From contig DNDT01000263.1 in NCBI GenBank assembly GCA_003487525.1, positions 411-7,925 of the forward strand: a DNA stretch of 7,515 nucleotides, in the 5' to 3' direction. Made by a program: the position numbers and the translations under genes. This stretch comes from Flavobacteriales bacterium. GTDB taxonomy: Bacteria > Bacteroidota > Bacteroidia > Flavobacteriales_E > Vicingaceae. This document shows, piece after piece, positions 1-7,052 of this stretch (positions are counted from its first letter, which is position 1; each line of letters starts with the position of its first letter). The notes beneath the pieces were generated by a model. It had not been told where the DNA came from. It searched no databases and saw only the letters and a program-made list of their open reading frames with translations.

Positions 1-569
1 GGTTCCTCGACAACAGGAGCTTCAGCTACAGGAGCTTCGGCAACGGGAGCCTCAGATTCTGCGGATTCAGCTTGCGCTTTTTCCACAGCAGCTCTTGCTT
101 CGTCCGCCAGTGCCGAAGTTTTAGCCAGGATGGCCGCTTCTCTTTTCTTATTTACTTCTTCTTCGGCCTTTCGCTGAGCATTGTATTGGTCCGTGCTTTG
201 TTTGCTCAAGCCTTCAATTTTCTTCTGAATCTTGTTCAGCTTTTCCGATTTCCAGGCATCGAAGCGTTTTGTCGCTTCATTTTCTGAAAATGCTCCTTTG
301 GTAACCCCTATGTCAAGGTGGTTCTTGAAAAGAACTCCTTCGTAGGATAAAATGGCCCGAACCGTTTCAGTGGGTTGGGCACCGGTTTTCACCCAGCTAA
401 GGGCTTTGTCAAAACTCAGATCAATTGTGGCCGGATTCGTATTGGGATTGTAAGTGCCTATTTTTTCAATAAACTTCCCATCTCGTGGGGCACGACTGTC
501 TGCGATTACGATGTGATAAAAAGCGCTTCGCTTCTTACCTTGTCGTTGTAATCTAATTTTCGTAGGCAT
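1..569 (-). CDS. rpsP: 30S ribosomal protein S16 with long C-terminal extension (3' end cut by window edge)
   Basis: S16 is a small-subunit ribosomal protein that binds 16S rRNA and is needed for 30S assembly. Reading the minus strand from the ATG at 569-567 gives MPTKIRLQRQGKKRSAFYHI, a classic S16 start, followed by ADSRAPRDGKFIEKIGTYNP and a conserved core up to about residue 82. Some 189 complete codons are visible with no stop, so the 3' end lies beyond the left edge. Bacterial S16 is commonly about 80-90 residues. Here residues from about 95 onward form an extra Lys/Glu/Ala-rich, probably helical tail that ends in APVAE repeats. Such tails are usual for Bacteroidota S16. The gene is transcribed away from the sia-like operon, so the two units are divergent. 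Identification is very secure; the function of the tail is unknown. Confidence 0.97.
   Translation of the reverse strand, partial: MPTKIRLQRQGKKRSAFYHIVIADSRAPRDGKFIEKIGTYNPNTNPATIDLSFDKALSWVKTGAQPTETVRAILSYEGVLFKNHLDIGVTKGAFSENEATKRFDAWKSEKLNKIQKKIEGLSKQSTDQYNAQRKAEEEVNKKREAAILAKTSALADEARAAVEKAQAESAESEAPVAEAPVAEAPVVEE
6..50 (-). repeat. Three 15-bp in-frame repeats in the rpsP tail (APVAE-type)
   Basis: The minus strand encodes APVAE, APVAE and APVVE in succession (residues 174-188 of S16). At the DNA level these are three near-identical 15-base units with a few changed bases. The array may continue past the left edge. It lies inside the low-complexity C-terminal tail of S16 and probably varies in copy number between strains, as short in-frame repeats often do. 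Confidence 0.8.
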
Positions 570-604
570 CGTTGTATTCTATTTAGTTAATAAATTTTGG
601 GCGG

Positions 605-635
605 CAAAGATCAGTTTTTTCATTCAATATAAAAA
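605..635 (-). promoter_or_regulatory. Possible rpsP promoter (Bacteroidota -33/-7 type)
   Basis: On the minus strand GATCTTTG (612-605) differs from the Bacteroidota -7 consensus TAnnTTTG only at its first base. It is preceded, after 19 bases, by TTTT (635-632) in place of TTTG. This would place transcription start near 598 and give a leader of about 30 bases before the rpsP ATG. The match is imperfect and the region is AT-rich, so chance is a real alternative. Confidence 0.3.
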
Positions 636-691
636 GTCTTTAGCAACTAAATATTAGGGATTTACTGATTTTTTCTTCTTTTTTTGTCAAA

Positions 692-722
692 TTTGCCGTA
701 ATTCATTTTTCAACTATCTTAG
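692..722 (+). promoter_or_regulatory. Probable Bacteroidota-type promoter of the sia-like/ABC operon
   Basis: TTTG at 692-695 is followed by exactly 19 bases and then TATCTTAG at 715-722. The known primary sigma factor consensus in this phylum is TTTG near -33 and TAnnTTTG near -7; the -7 element matches at five of its six fixed positions. A T-rich tract at 671-686 lies just upstream. Transcription would start near 728, about 65 bases before the favoured ATG at 793 or about 22 bases before the alternative GTG at 751. No other promoter of similar quality was seen further down the operon. Confidence 0.6.
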
Positions 723-792
723 TAGCGTGTAGAAACAGCATCAGTATATTGTGAGATTCCTTAAAAAAGACAAAGTAGAGAAAGAAGACTTC

Positions 793-1335
793 ATGGATTT
801 GATATTCAAGTATCATCTTTCCATGGAGAAATACCACATTCATATCATCTATGAAGGTCAGATTGACGAAACCATCACTTCTGCTTTTATTTCTCTCGCA
901 GAAAAAAACATGAATAAACAAAACGAAGATTCAAAGCTCATTCGCAAGGTTTATCACATCATGGTGGAGTTTTTGCAGAACATTCATAAGCATGCCGATA
1001 ACCCGGACAGGTATGATTCACTTTCGAACAACCGGGGAATCTTTTTGATGGCAAGCAAGGATGGAGGTTATGTCGTAGTATCGGGAAATTTTGTGTTAAG
1101 GGAGAAGATCCCGGGCCTTCAGGATTTGCTCATGAAAGTTAATTTTATGGGGGCCAAGGAAGTCAAGGATTATTACCAGCGAAAAATTCTCAACGAAGGA
1201 CTGTCTGACAAAGGGGGCGCCGGATTGGGCCTGGTGGATATTATCAGGCGATCCGAGAGTAAATTGGAATATCGATTCGAAAACATTGATGAAAAATATT
1301 CATTTTTCATTTTAAAAACTTACATTGCGAAATAG
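793..1335 (+). CDS. SiaB family protein kinase (DUF6272, GHKL ATPase-like)
   Basis: This 180-residue cytoplasmic protein resembles the SiaB family, atypical kinases with a histidine-kinase-like ATPase fold that phosphorylate the small partner SiaC on threonine. An N-box-like helix is visible at residues 54-68 (VYHIMVEFLQNIHKH, with E59 and N63), and a glycine-rich ATP lid at 139-153 (DKGGAGLGLVDIIRR). There are no membrane segments and no sensor domain, so the input signal must arrive from another protein. The gene is first in the operon and is followed after 14 bases by the first SiaC-like gene, the expected partner. The ATG at 793 is chosen because family members begin shortly before the YH..M segment and because a purine-rich stretch precedes it. 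An in-frame GTG at 751 would add 14 lysine-rich residues and cannot be excluded. Family call is strong; activity is inferred. Confidence 0.85.
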   Translation: MDLIFKYHLSMEKYHIHIIYEGQIDETITSAFISLAEKNMNKQNEDSKLIRKVYHIMVEFLQNIHKHADNPDRYDSLSNNRGIFLMASKDGGYVVVSGNFVLREKIPGLQDLLMKVNFMGAKEVKDYYQRKILNEGLSDKGGAGLGLVDIIRRSESKLEYRFENIDEKYSFFILKTYIAK

Positions 1336-1349
1336 GAAAGTCGACAACA

Positions 1350-1727
1350 ATGGAAGCCTTATATTTAGAAGAAACAGACGAAACACCGGGTATAAAGCTA
1401 GATTCGGAAAAGAATATATTTGAATTTATTGGGAAGTCCTTGCCGGAAGATGTGGCAACTTTTTACAATCCCATTCTTGATTGGCTGGATGAATATTCGA
1501 AGAATCTGAACGATACCACCGAAGTGGTTTTCAAATTGGATTATTTTAATACGGCTTCGTCAAAAATGATATTGGATGTTTTGCTTAAACTTGAAGAATT
1601 TCAAGAATCCGGTAAGGCGGTTAAGGTAAAATGGTATTATGCTGAGGACGACGAAGACATGGAAGATGCCGGAAACGAATACTCCGAAATTGTCGACGTG
1701 CCCTTTGAATTTGAAAGTTATAATTAA
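1350..1727 (+). CDS. SiaC family regulatory phosphoprotein (DUF1987), copy 1
   Basis: This 125-residue protein matches the SiaC/DUF1987 family, small single-domain proteins loosely like anti-sigma-factor antagonists, which are phosphorylated by SiaB and bind a target in one phosphorylation state. Family hallmarks are the start with L.LEET..TP.I.LD, the segment GKSLPEDVATFY.P...WL, the motif DYFNTASSK at 64-72, and the acidic EDDEDM followed by VPFEF near the C-terminus. The threonine in YFNT is residue 68, the same number as the phosphorylated Thr68 of Pseudomonas aeruginosa SiaC. The gene lies 14 bases after the kinase and 9 bases before a second SiaC-like gene. Of the two copies, this one keeps the more typical C-terminal end and is the better candidate for the orthodox substrate. 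Confidence 0.92.
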   Translation: MEALYLEETDETPGIKLDSEKNIFEFIGKSLPEDVATFYNPILDWLDEYSKNLNDTTEVVFKLDYFNTASSKMILDVLLKLEEFQESGKAVKVKWYYAEDDEDMEDAGNEYSEIVDVPFEFESYN

Positions 1728-1736
1728 TAAGTAAGA

Positions 1737-2120
1737 ATGGATCCGTTATTTATAGAAGAGAGTTTTAGAACCCCAAAAGTTGATTTAAACCCCAAAGAGG
1801 GTAAGTTTGTTTTTGCCGGGCGTTCCTTGCCGGAGAACCCAACGGAATTTTATGGGGATGTGGTTAAGTGGATGGAACAATATGCCAAGAATCCAATACC
1901 GAACGCGGAATTTGAATTCCGTATGACTTACTTTAACACGGCGTCATCCAAAGTATTCTTTACTATTTTTCAAGTAATCGATAAGTTGAATGTTAGCAAA
2001 CCGGGCTCTGATAACAAAATCGTTATTTATGCCAACGAAGACGATGAAGACCTGATTGAATTATTTGAATACTATCAGGAATTGTTAACATCTAATTGCC
2101 TGGAACTCAAGAATTTCTAA
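1737..2120 (+). CDS. SiaC family regulatory phosphoprotein (DUF1987), copy 2 (divergent)
   Basis: This 127-residue protein is a tandem paralogue of its upstream neighbour. An ungapped comparison by eye of residues 1-72 gives about 30 identities, including GRSLPE..TEFY, the aromatic W45 and the full YFNTASSK motif, with the presumed phosphoacceptor Thr again at position 68. After residue 75 the two proteins diverge. Copy 2 has a longer loop (SKPGSDN), keeps the acidic NEDDEDL patch, but lacks the VPFEF segment and ends in a leucine-rich stretch with a lone cysteine (C121). The retained acceptor motif with a changed second half suggests that the kinase still recognises it while it binds a different target. 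It sits 27 bases before the ABC transporter gene, so that transporter is a natural candidate target, though this is inference. Confidence 0.88.
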   Translation: MDPLFIEESFRTPKVDLNPKEGKFVFAGRSLPENPTEFYGDVVKWMEQYAKNPIPNAEFEFRMTYFNTASSKVFFTIFQVIDKLNVSKPGSDNKIVIYANEDDEDLIELFEYYQELLTSNCLELKNF

Positions 2121-2147
2121 ATCCTGGCATTCTCTTAAGCTCCTCAA

Positions 2148-5100
2148 ATGAGTGAAGAAGTTCTTAAGGCTTTAATGCAGCTGTTTGCCATTATCATCAA
2201 GCAAGATGAGGGGCTGACCAAAGGAGAAAGAGACTACGTACAGATTTTCTTAAAGCAACAACTCGCGTCGGAGGACGTGGTGGAGTACCTGAATCTCTTT
2301 GATGAGTTCGCGGGTGAAAGTGACAAAAAGGCTGATTCCGATGACACGCACAAGCGCACCTCGGTTATCGATTCGGTCAGAACACTGGGAATATGCAAGC
2401 GCATTAATAAAAAACTGACACAGGAACAAAAGGTCATTGTTCTTGTTCGCCTGTTCGAACTGGTCAAGCAAGACCGAAAGTTTACGGCCAACCGTATGTC
2501 AATTATCAATACGGCAGCCGATGTTTTCAATATTTCGAAAGAAGAACACAAAAGCATCGAGGATTTTGTGGTAACCGATGATCCCGCAAAATTGTCCGAT
2601 GCGCAGATGTTGGTCATCGCTAAGGATGACCTGTCCGAGGAACGAACAAAATTCATCCGATCGGAACTTGATACGGGATATTTGGTTATTCTCAAGGTGG
2701 CAAGCGTCAATCTTTACTTTTTGCGCTACTCGGGTACTTCGGACATCTACCTCAATGGACTTGGACTGATAAACCAACGAATCTATTTGTTTGCGAGCGG
2801 TGGAACCCTGAGACTGCCCAAAGGACTTCCGGTATTGTACAGCGATGTGGTCGGTTGCTTTATGCGTGATTCGTCGGCCGCCAAGCTGTCCTTTGACATC
2901 GAGAACCTCGAATACCGATTTCCCAATGGCAACATTGGCCTGAGAAACATCAACCTTTCCGAAGGAGAGGGGAAACTGATCGGCATTATGGGTGCCAGCG
3001 GAGCGGGTAAAACCACCCTGCTCAATACCCTTGCCGGACTTGAACAGCCTTATCAGGGCAAGGTGCTTATCAACGGTATAGACCTTCATCGGGAAAAACA
3101 AAAGCTGGAAGGGGTAATTGGTTATATACCTCAGGACGACTTACTTATCGAAGAACTGACCATCTATCAGAACCTGTACTATTGTTCGAAACTGATTTTT
3201 AAGGACCTGTCCGAAGCGGAAATCGAGGCCAAGGTTCACAAAGTGCTTAAGGATCTTGGATTGTTTGAGCGAAAGGACCTGAAGGTTGGCAGCCCGATGG
3301 ATAAAATCATTAGCGGCGGACAGCGAAAACGACTGAACATTGCGTTGGAATTAATTCGTGAACCGGCCATTCTTTTTGTGGACGAGCCGACCTCGGGTCT
3401 GTCTTCAAGGGATTCGGAAAACGTCATGGATCTCCTTCGGGATCTGACCCATAAAGGAAAGCTGATCTTTGTCGTGATTCATCAGCCTTCTTCGGACATC
3501 TACAAGATGTTTGACAAGCTCGTCATTCTCGACGTTCACGGATACATGGTTTACTACGGGAATCCGGTAGAGGCGGTCATGTATTTCAAGAGGATAGATC
3601 ATCAGATCAGCAGTGGAATAGGTGAGTGTATAACATGCGGAAACGTCAATCCCGAACTGATCTTCAACATTATCGAAGCGCGGGTGGTGGATGAATTTGG
3701 AAATTTCACCGATCAGCGCAGAGTGCAGCCCGAAGAATGGGAAACGTATTTCAAGGAGGAGGTTGTTCTGGAAAAGGCGGAATCGAGCCACGAACCACCG
3801 CCAAGTGACTTGAACATTCCTTCCGTTTTCAGTCAGTTTGTGATCTTCCTGAAACGCGATTTTCTGTCCAAGGTCAACAACCTGCAGTACATTGTTTTAA
3901 ACCTGCTCGAAGCTCCGGCACTTGCCTTTATTCTGGCCTTCATTATCCGGTATACGGACAATCCCGAAGGGGGAAATTACCTGTTCAGATACAACGATAA
4001 CATTCCGCCTTACATCTTCATGTCCATCATTGTTTCTCTTTTCCTGGGCCTGACCGTGAGCGCCGAAGAGATCTTCCGCGATCGAAAAATATTAAAGAGA
4101 GAATCCTTTCTGAACCTGAGCAGAGGTAGTTACCTTTTTTCGAAAATCGGCATTCTGTTTTCGCTTTCCGCCATTCAGTCCTTTCTTTTCGTTATCGTGG
4201 GGAACGGCATACTGGAGATTCACGGAATGCACTTCGCCTATTGGTTTGCCTTGTTCACCGTATCTTGTTTTGCCAATATTTTGGGCCTGAACATATCGGC
4301 AACCTTCAATGCCGCGGTTACCATTTACATTTTGATTCCGCTTCTCATTATACCTCAAATGGTGTTGGGTGGTGCCATGTTCAGTTTTGAAAAGCTGAAT
4401 AAGCTTGTCGGCGGAGGACACCAGGTACCCCTGATTGCGGATGTGATGGCCGCCAGGTGGGCGTACGAGGCCCTTACGGTGGAACAATTCAAAAACAATG
4501 CCTTCCAGAAACAGACCTACGACATCGAGCGCATGGAGAGCATGATCGACTACAAGCAGGTGTATTACATACCGAAACTTGAGGAAATACTTGAAGAAGC
4601 CTTGTTCCTTGAAGGAGGACAGACCGATTCGATTCAGGAGATTTTTGCCCGGGATGTACAGGTCCTTAAAAATGAAATCATGGCTGAATCAAAGCGGATT
4701 TCTGAAGTTGAGTTCCCATATGAACTGACCACTTCTAATTTTGACATCACCATGTTTCAGAATCTGGAGGAGTACCTGGTTTCGCTTAAGGAGTATTACA
4801 AGAAAGTGTTTAACAAGGTAAACCGTAAAAAGGAGGGACTTGTCAATGAATGGCAGAATAGTCCGGAAAAACGAAAAATGTATGTTCAACTCAGGGATCA
4901 TTCGCAAAATGAGTATTTGACCGACATTGTAAAAAATGTGTACACCGAAAATAAAATTGCGGTCATGGATCATCGCCTGATTCAAATAATAGATCCTGTG
5001 TTCAACATACCGCAAATGTCCGGCCCCCTGAATTATCGCGCACACTTTTATGCACCCAAAAAAACCATGTTCGGCACCTATCACGACACTTTCATCTTCA

Positions 5101-5213
5101 ATATGGGAGTGATATGGTTTTTTAGTCTAATTTTATATATCACACTGTATTTCGAAAGTCTTAAAAAATTGCTTTCTTTAAACCTGAATATTAAACGTTC
5201 CAAATCGAAATGA
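2148..5213 (+). CDS. ABCG-type ABC half transporter (ATPase-permease fusion) with TerB-like N-terminal domain
   Basis: This 1021-residue inner-membrane protein joins regulatory domains to a transporter. Residues 1-140 are helical and TerB-like (LFAIIIKQDEGLTKGERDY; later LVRLFELVKQDRKFT). Residues 175-240 are mostly beta and look like a small FHA-like module, which is a tentative call. The ABC ATPase spans about 248-480: Walker A GASGAGKTT (282-290), Q-loop IPQDD, signature ISGGQRKR (388-395), Walker B ILFVDEP (408-414), and switch His in IHQPS (His445). A linker carries CITC (494-497). Six probable membrane segments lie near 580-600, 620-640, 664-686, 695-718, 722-742 and 984-1002, in ABC2/ABCG order with the ATPase first. 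The loop between segments 5 and 6 (about 743-983) is unusually long, charged and helical. All ATPase motifs are intact, so a working homodimer is likely. Substrate and direction cannot be read from sequence. Its stop overlaps the next start (ATGA). Confidence 0.9.
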   Translation: MSEEVLKALMQLFAIIIKQDEGLTKGERDYVQIFLKQQLASEDVVEYLNLFDEFAGESDKKADSDDTHKRTSVIDSVRTLGICKRINKKLTQEQKVIVLVRLFELVKQDRKFTANRMSIINTAADVFNISKEEHKSIEDFVVTDDPAKLSDAQMLVIAKDDLSEERTKFIRSELDTGYLVILKVASVNLYFLRYSGTSDIYLNGLGLINQRIYLFASGGTLRLPKGLPVLYSDVVGCFMRDSSAAKLSFDIENLEYRFPNGNIGLRNINLSEGEGKLIGIMGASGAGKTTLLNTLAGLEQPYQGKVLINGIDLHREKQKLEGVIGYIPQDDLLIEELTIYQNLYYCSKLIFKDLSEAEIEAKVHKVLKDLGLFERKDLKVGSPMDKIISGGQRKRLNIALELIREPAILFVDEPTSGLSSRDSENVMDLLRDLTHKGKLIFVVIHQPSSDIYKMFDKLVILDVHGYMVYYGNPVEAVMYFKRIDHQISSGIGECITCGNVNPELIFNIIEARVVDEFGNFTDQRRVQPEEWETYFKEEVVLEKAESSHEPPPSDLNIPSVFSQFVIFLKRDFLSKVNNLQYIVLNLLEAPALAFILAFIIRYTDNPEGGNYLFRYNDNIPPYIFMSIIVSLFLGLTVSAEEIFRDRKILKRESFLNLSRGSYLFSKIGILFSLSAIQSFLFVIVGNGILEIHGMHFAYWFALFTVSCFANILGLNISATFNAAVTIYILIPLLIIPQMVLGGAMFSFEKLNKLVGGGHQVPLIADVMAARWAYEALTVEQFKNNAFQKQTYDIERMESMIDYKQVYYIPKLEEILEEALFLEGGQTDSIQEIFARDVQVLKNEIMAESKRISEVEFPYELTTSNFDITMFQNLEEYLVSLKEYYKKVFNKVNRKKEGLVNEWQNSPEKRKMYVQLRDHSQNEYLTDIVKNVYTENKIAVMDHRLIQIIDPVFNIPQMSGPLNYRAHFYAPKKTMFGTYHDTFIFNMGVIWFFSLILYITLYFESLKKLLSLNLNIKRSKSK

Positions 5214-6148
5214 AGAAAATAGCATTTGAGAATCAATGGAGGCGATTCCTTCATTTTTCAACATATTCACTTGTAATCTTTGCACTCGCCTGTGGATCGG
5301 GTGGAGACCAGTCGGAATCACAGGGACTGGATGATATTATGGAAGAAGAAACCGAAACTCAGACCTCCACCATGATGTCGGATGACGTATTGGCTGAAAT
5401 TATAAGGGGAATACCTGCTCCGGTAGAATTGGTAGCCCTGATAAAAGCCAGTGGCGCGGAGTATTCCGAATCCATGCTGAATCCCACGGAGAATTCGGAA
5501 AGCTACACCACCAGTTACAGGCAGGCACTGAACCTTGGAATTTACGGTGCAGATCTGGGTTACATAAACATGTATGAAAAGACCATTTCTTCACTCAGTT
5601 ACCTGAACGCAGTCAAGGAAATGGCCGATTTGATCAAGGTAGGTCAGTTCTTTGATTTTGTTACCCTCAAAAGACTGAGCAGCAACAAGGAAAACATCGA
5701 TTCACTCTTGTTCATTACAACCAGTAACTTTAACCGGATGGACGAATACCTGCGGGATCAGGGTCGGGCGGACTTAAGTGTATTGTCCGTTGCCGGCGCC
5801 TGGCTGGAAGGTATTTACATCTCGTGCCAGGTTTCCAAAGCAACGGGAAATGCCGAACTTGTTGAACGAATCGGAGAGCAAAAAGTGGCTTTGGCGGATA
5901 TTTGCCTGATGCTCAATCAATACGGAGGAGATGAAAACATGGTAAAAATTGCCGCTGATTTTGAAAAGATCAACAAGGTCTTTGCCGCAGTGTCAATGAC
6001 AAGTACCGAGGCACAACCGGAGATGAAAGAGGTGGACGGCAAACTTGTCGTGATTGACAACAGTTCCAGTGAAATTAATTTAAGTAACGAGACGCTCGAT
6101 AAGATCATAGCAGTCGTGACTGAAGTTCGTAACAATTGTATTAATTAA
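5210..6148 (+). CDS. Putative lipoprotein, conserved Bacteroidota family of unknown function
   Basis: This 312-residue protein has a charged N-terminus, a hydrophobic stretch (residues 20-28, SLVIFALAC) and a probable lipidated Cys28 in an ALAC lipobox; the usual Leu at -3 is Ala, so the site is slightly atypical. An acidic Ser/Glu-rich linker (33-56) leads into a mostly helical domain with IPAPVELVALIKASGAEY (68-85) and NLGIYGADLGYINMY (108-122). This pattern resembles a family seen often in Bacteroidota, but I know no function for it. The residues after Cys28 (GSGGD) lack an obvious surface-export signal, so a periplasm-facing location is more likely. The ATG overlaps the transporter stop, which implies translational coupling and fits a partner role beside the transporter's large outer loop. 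No enzyme motif was recognised. Confidence 0.8.
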   Translation: MKKIAFENQWRRFLHFSTYSLVIFALACGSGGDQSESQGLDDIMEEETETQTSTMMSDDVLAEIIRGIPAPVELVALIKASGAEYSESMLNPTENSESYTTSYRQALNLGIYGADLGYINMYEKTISSLSYLNAVKEMADLIKVGQFFDFVTLKRLSSNKENIDSLLFITTSNFNRMDEYLRDQGRADLSVLSVAGAWLEGIYISCQVSKATGNAELVERIGEQKVALADICLMLNQYGGDENMVKIAADFEKINKVFAAVSMTSTEAQPEMKEVDGKLVVIDNSSSEINLSNETLDKIIAVVTEVRNNCIN

Positions 6149-6161
6149 AAACCGTGATTTA

Positions 6162-6593
6162 ATGAAAAGGTATTTTGTTTTAATGTTCTTTGCTTCGTTG
6201 ATATACAGCGGTATTAATGCGCAATGCAACGATCAGTTAGTCAACGGTTGTTATCCTACAATTGACGGGTATACGTATTTAAAGGACTTCAAATTCAGAT
6301 TAAAGGCCGCAAGTGATGCAAATCCAAAACCGACGGCAAAGTTTCAGTTGATTCTCAGCAAGAATACCAAGTATTTGCTCACTGCTTGTGACGCTGAAGA
6401 GTACGCGGGAAAAGTGATTTATCAGTTGTTTGATGCTACCGGCCTGTTGGCAAGTTCGTACAATCCTCAGACAAAGAAACACTACGAGTCGATCGAATTT
6501 GTCTGCAAGCGTTCGGGTCTGTATTATCTGGCTTATACCTTCGAGGACTACGAAGTAGGCTGTGCGGTTGGTATGGTCGCTTTTGAGCGCTAA
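6162..6593 (+). CDS. Small secreted protein of unknown function, Cys-containing beta-rich domain
   Basis: This 143-residue protein starts with a clear signal peptide, probably cut after A20 (NAQ), leaving a 123-residue mature protein with N-terminal Gln, a common arrangement in Bacteroidota. The mature part has five cysteines (22, 30, 76, 115, 134), of which C22 and C30 are close enough to form a local disulfide. The segment VCKRSGLYYLAYTFEDYEVGC (114-134) with alternating hydrophobic residues suggests a beta-sandwich, somewhat like PPC or GOLD-type domains, but that comparison is weak. It begins 13 bases after the lipoprotein stop and is the last gene of the operon. No catalytic motif is visible. 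Its TAA overlaps the stop of the convergent aroQ by a few bases. It is a real gene with unknown function. Confidence 0.75.
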   Translation: MKRYFVLMFFASLIYSGINAQCNDQLVNGCYPTIDGYTYLKDFKFRLKAASDANPKPTAKFQLILSKNTKYLLTACDAEEYAGKVIYQLFDATGLLASSYNPQTKKHYESIEFVCKRSGLYYLAYTFEDYEVGCAVGMVAFER

Positions 6594-7015
6594 GATCCTT
6601 CTTTGACGATGGCATAAACTGCCAGCTCATATCCGTTTAAACCGAAACCGGTGATGGTGCCCAGGCATTTTGGGGCGATCAGTGAATTCGATCTGTAATG
6701 TTCCCTGTTCATGATGTTTGAAATGTGAACTTCAATCACCCCTGTTTTCATGGATGCGACAGCGTCCGCAATTGCGACGGAGGTATGTGTGTAACCACCG
6801 GCATTGAGAATCACGGCATCGTATTTTTCATCTATTCGCTGAAGTTCATCGATGATTTCACCTTCAATGTTTGACTGATAGTAATCGATGGTCAGGGCCG
6901 GAAATTTTGCTTTTAGTTTTTCCAGGTAGGTGTCAAAACTTTCCTCTCCGTAAATATCCGTTTCTCTTTTGCCAAGTAGATTAAGATTTGGACCGTTGAT
7001 GATTTTACATTTCAT
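6590..7015 (-). CDS. aroQ: 3-dehydroquinate dehydratase, type II
   Basis: AroQ removes water from 3-dehydroquinate to give 3-dehydroshikimate, the third step of the shikimate pathway for aromatic amino acids, in the cytoplasm as a dodecamer. The 141-residue product has the usual length and all signature blocks: INGPNLNLLGKRE (5-18), SNIEGEIID (48-56), NAGGYTHTSVAIADA (71-85), EVHISN (95-100) and REHYRSNSLIAPKCLGTITG (104-123). Expected active-site residues are present: N10, R17, Y22 (catalytic Tyr in IYG), N71, H77 and H97. The ATG at 7015-7013 (MKCKIINGP) is chosen because the family starts just before the INGPNLN block. The frame stays open upstream, but that would add unsupported residues across the xerD start. 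It is divergent from the recombinase gene and convergent with the operon. Confidence 0.97.
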   Translation of the reverse strand: MKCKIINGPNLNLLGKRETDIYGEESFDTYLEKLKAKFPALTIDYYQSNIEGEIIDELQRIDEKYDAVILNAGGYTHTSVAIADAVASMKTGVIEVHISNIMNREHYRSNSLIAPKCLGTITGFGLNGYELAVYAIVKEGS

Positions 7016-7052
7016 ATATTGCCGAATAATCGCCATAAAAATAGTGTATTGA

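Noticed and set aside
72..287. 71-codon open frame on the plus strand, hydrophobic product
   Set aside because: It is antisense to the S16 tail; the hydrophobic character is the expected mirror of Lys/Glu-rich codons on the other strand.
639..651. Small inverted repeat TTTAG-CAA-CTAAA in the divergent intergenic region
   Set aside because: Arms of only five AT-rich bases are expected by chance in such sequence; it is too weak to call an operator or terminator.
703..921. 72-codon open frame on the minus strand between rpsP and the kinase gene
   Set aside because: Most of it is antisense to the kinase gene and it overlaps the operon promoter; no motif or start signal supports it.
2499..3101. 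200-codon open frame on the minus strand
   Set aside because: It lies wholly inside the ABC transporter gene, whose domains in this stretch are unmistakable, and its own product shows no recognisable motif. Treated as an antisense shadow.
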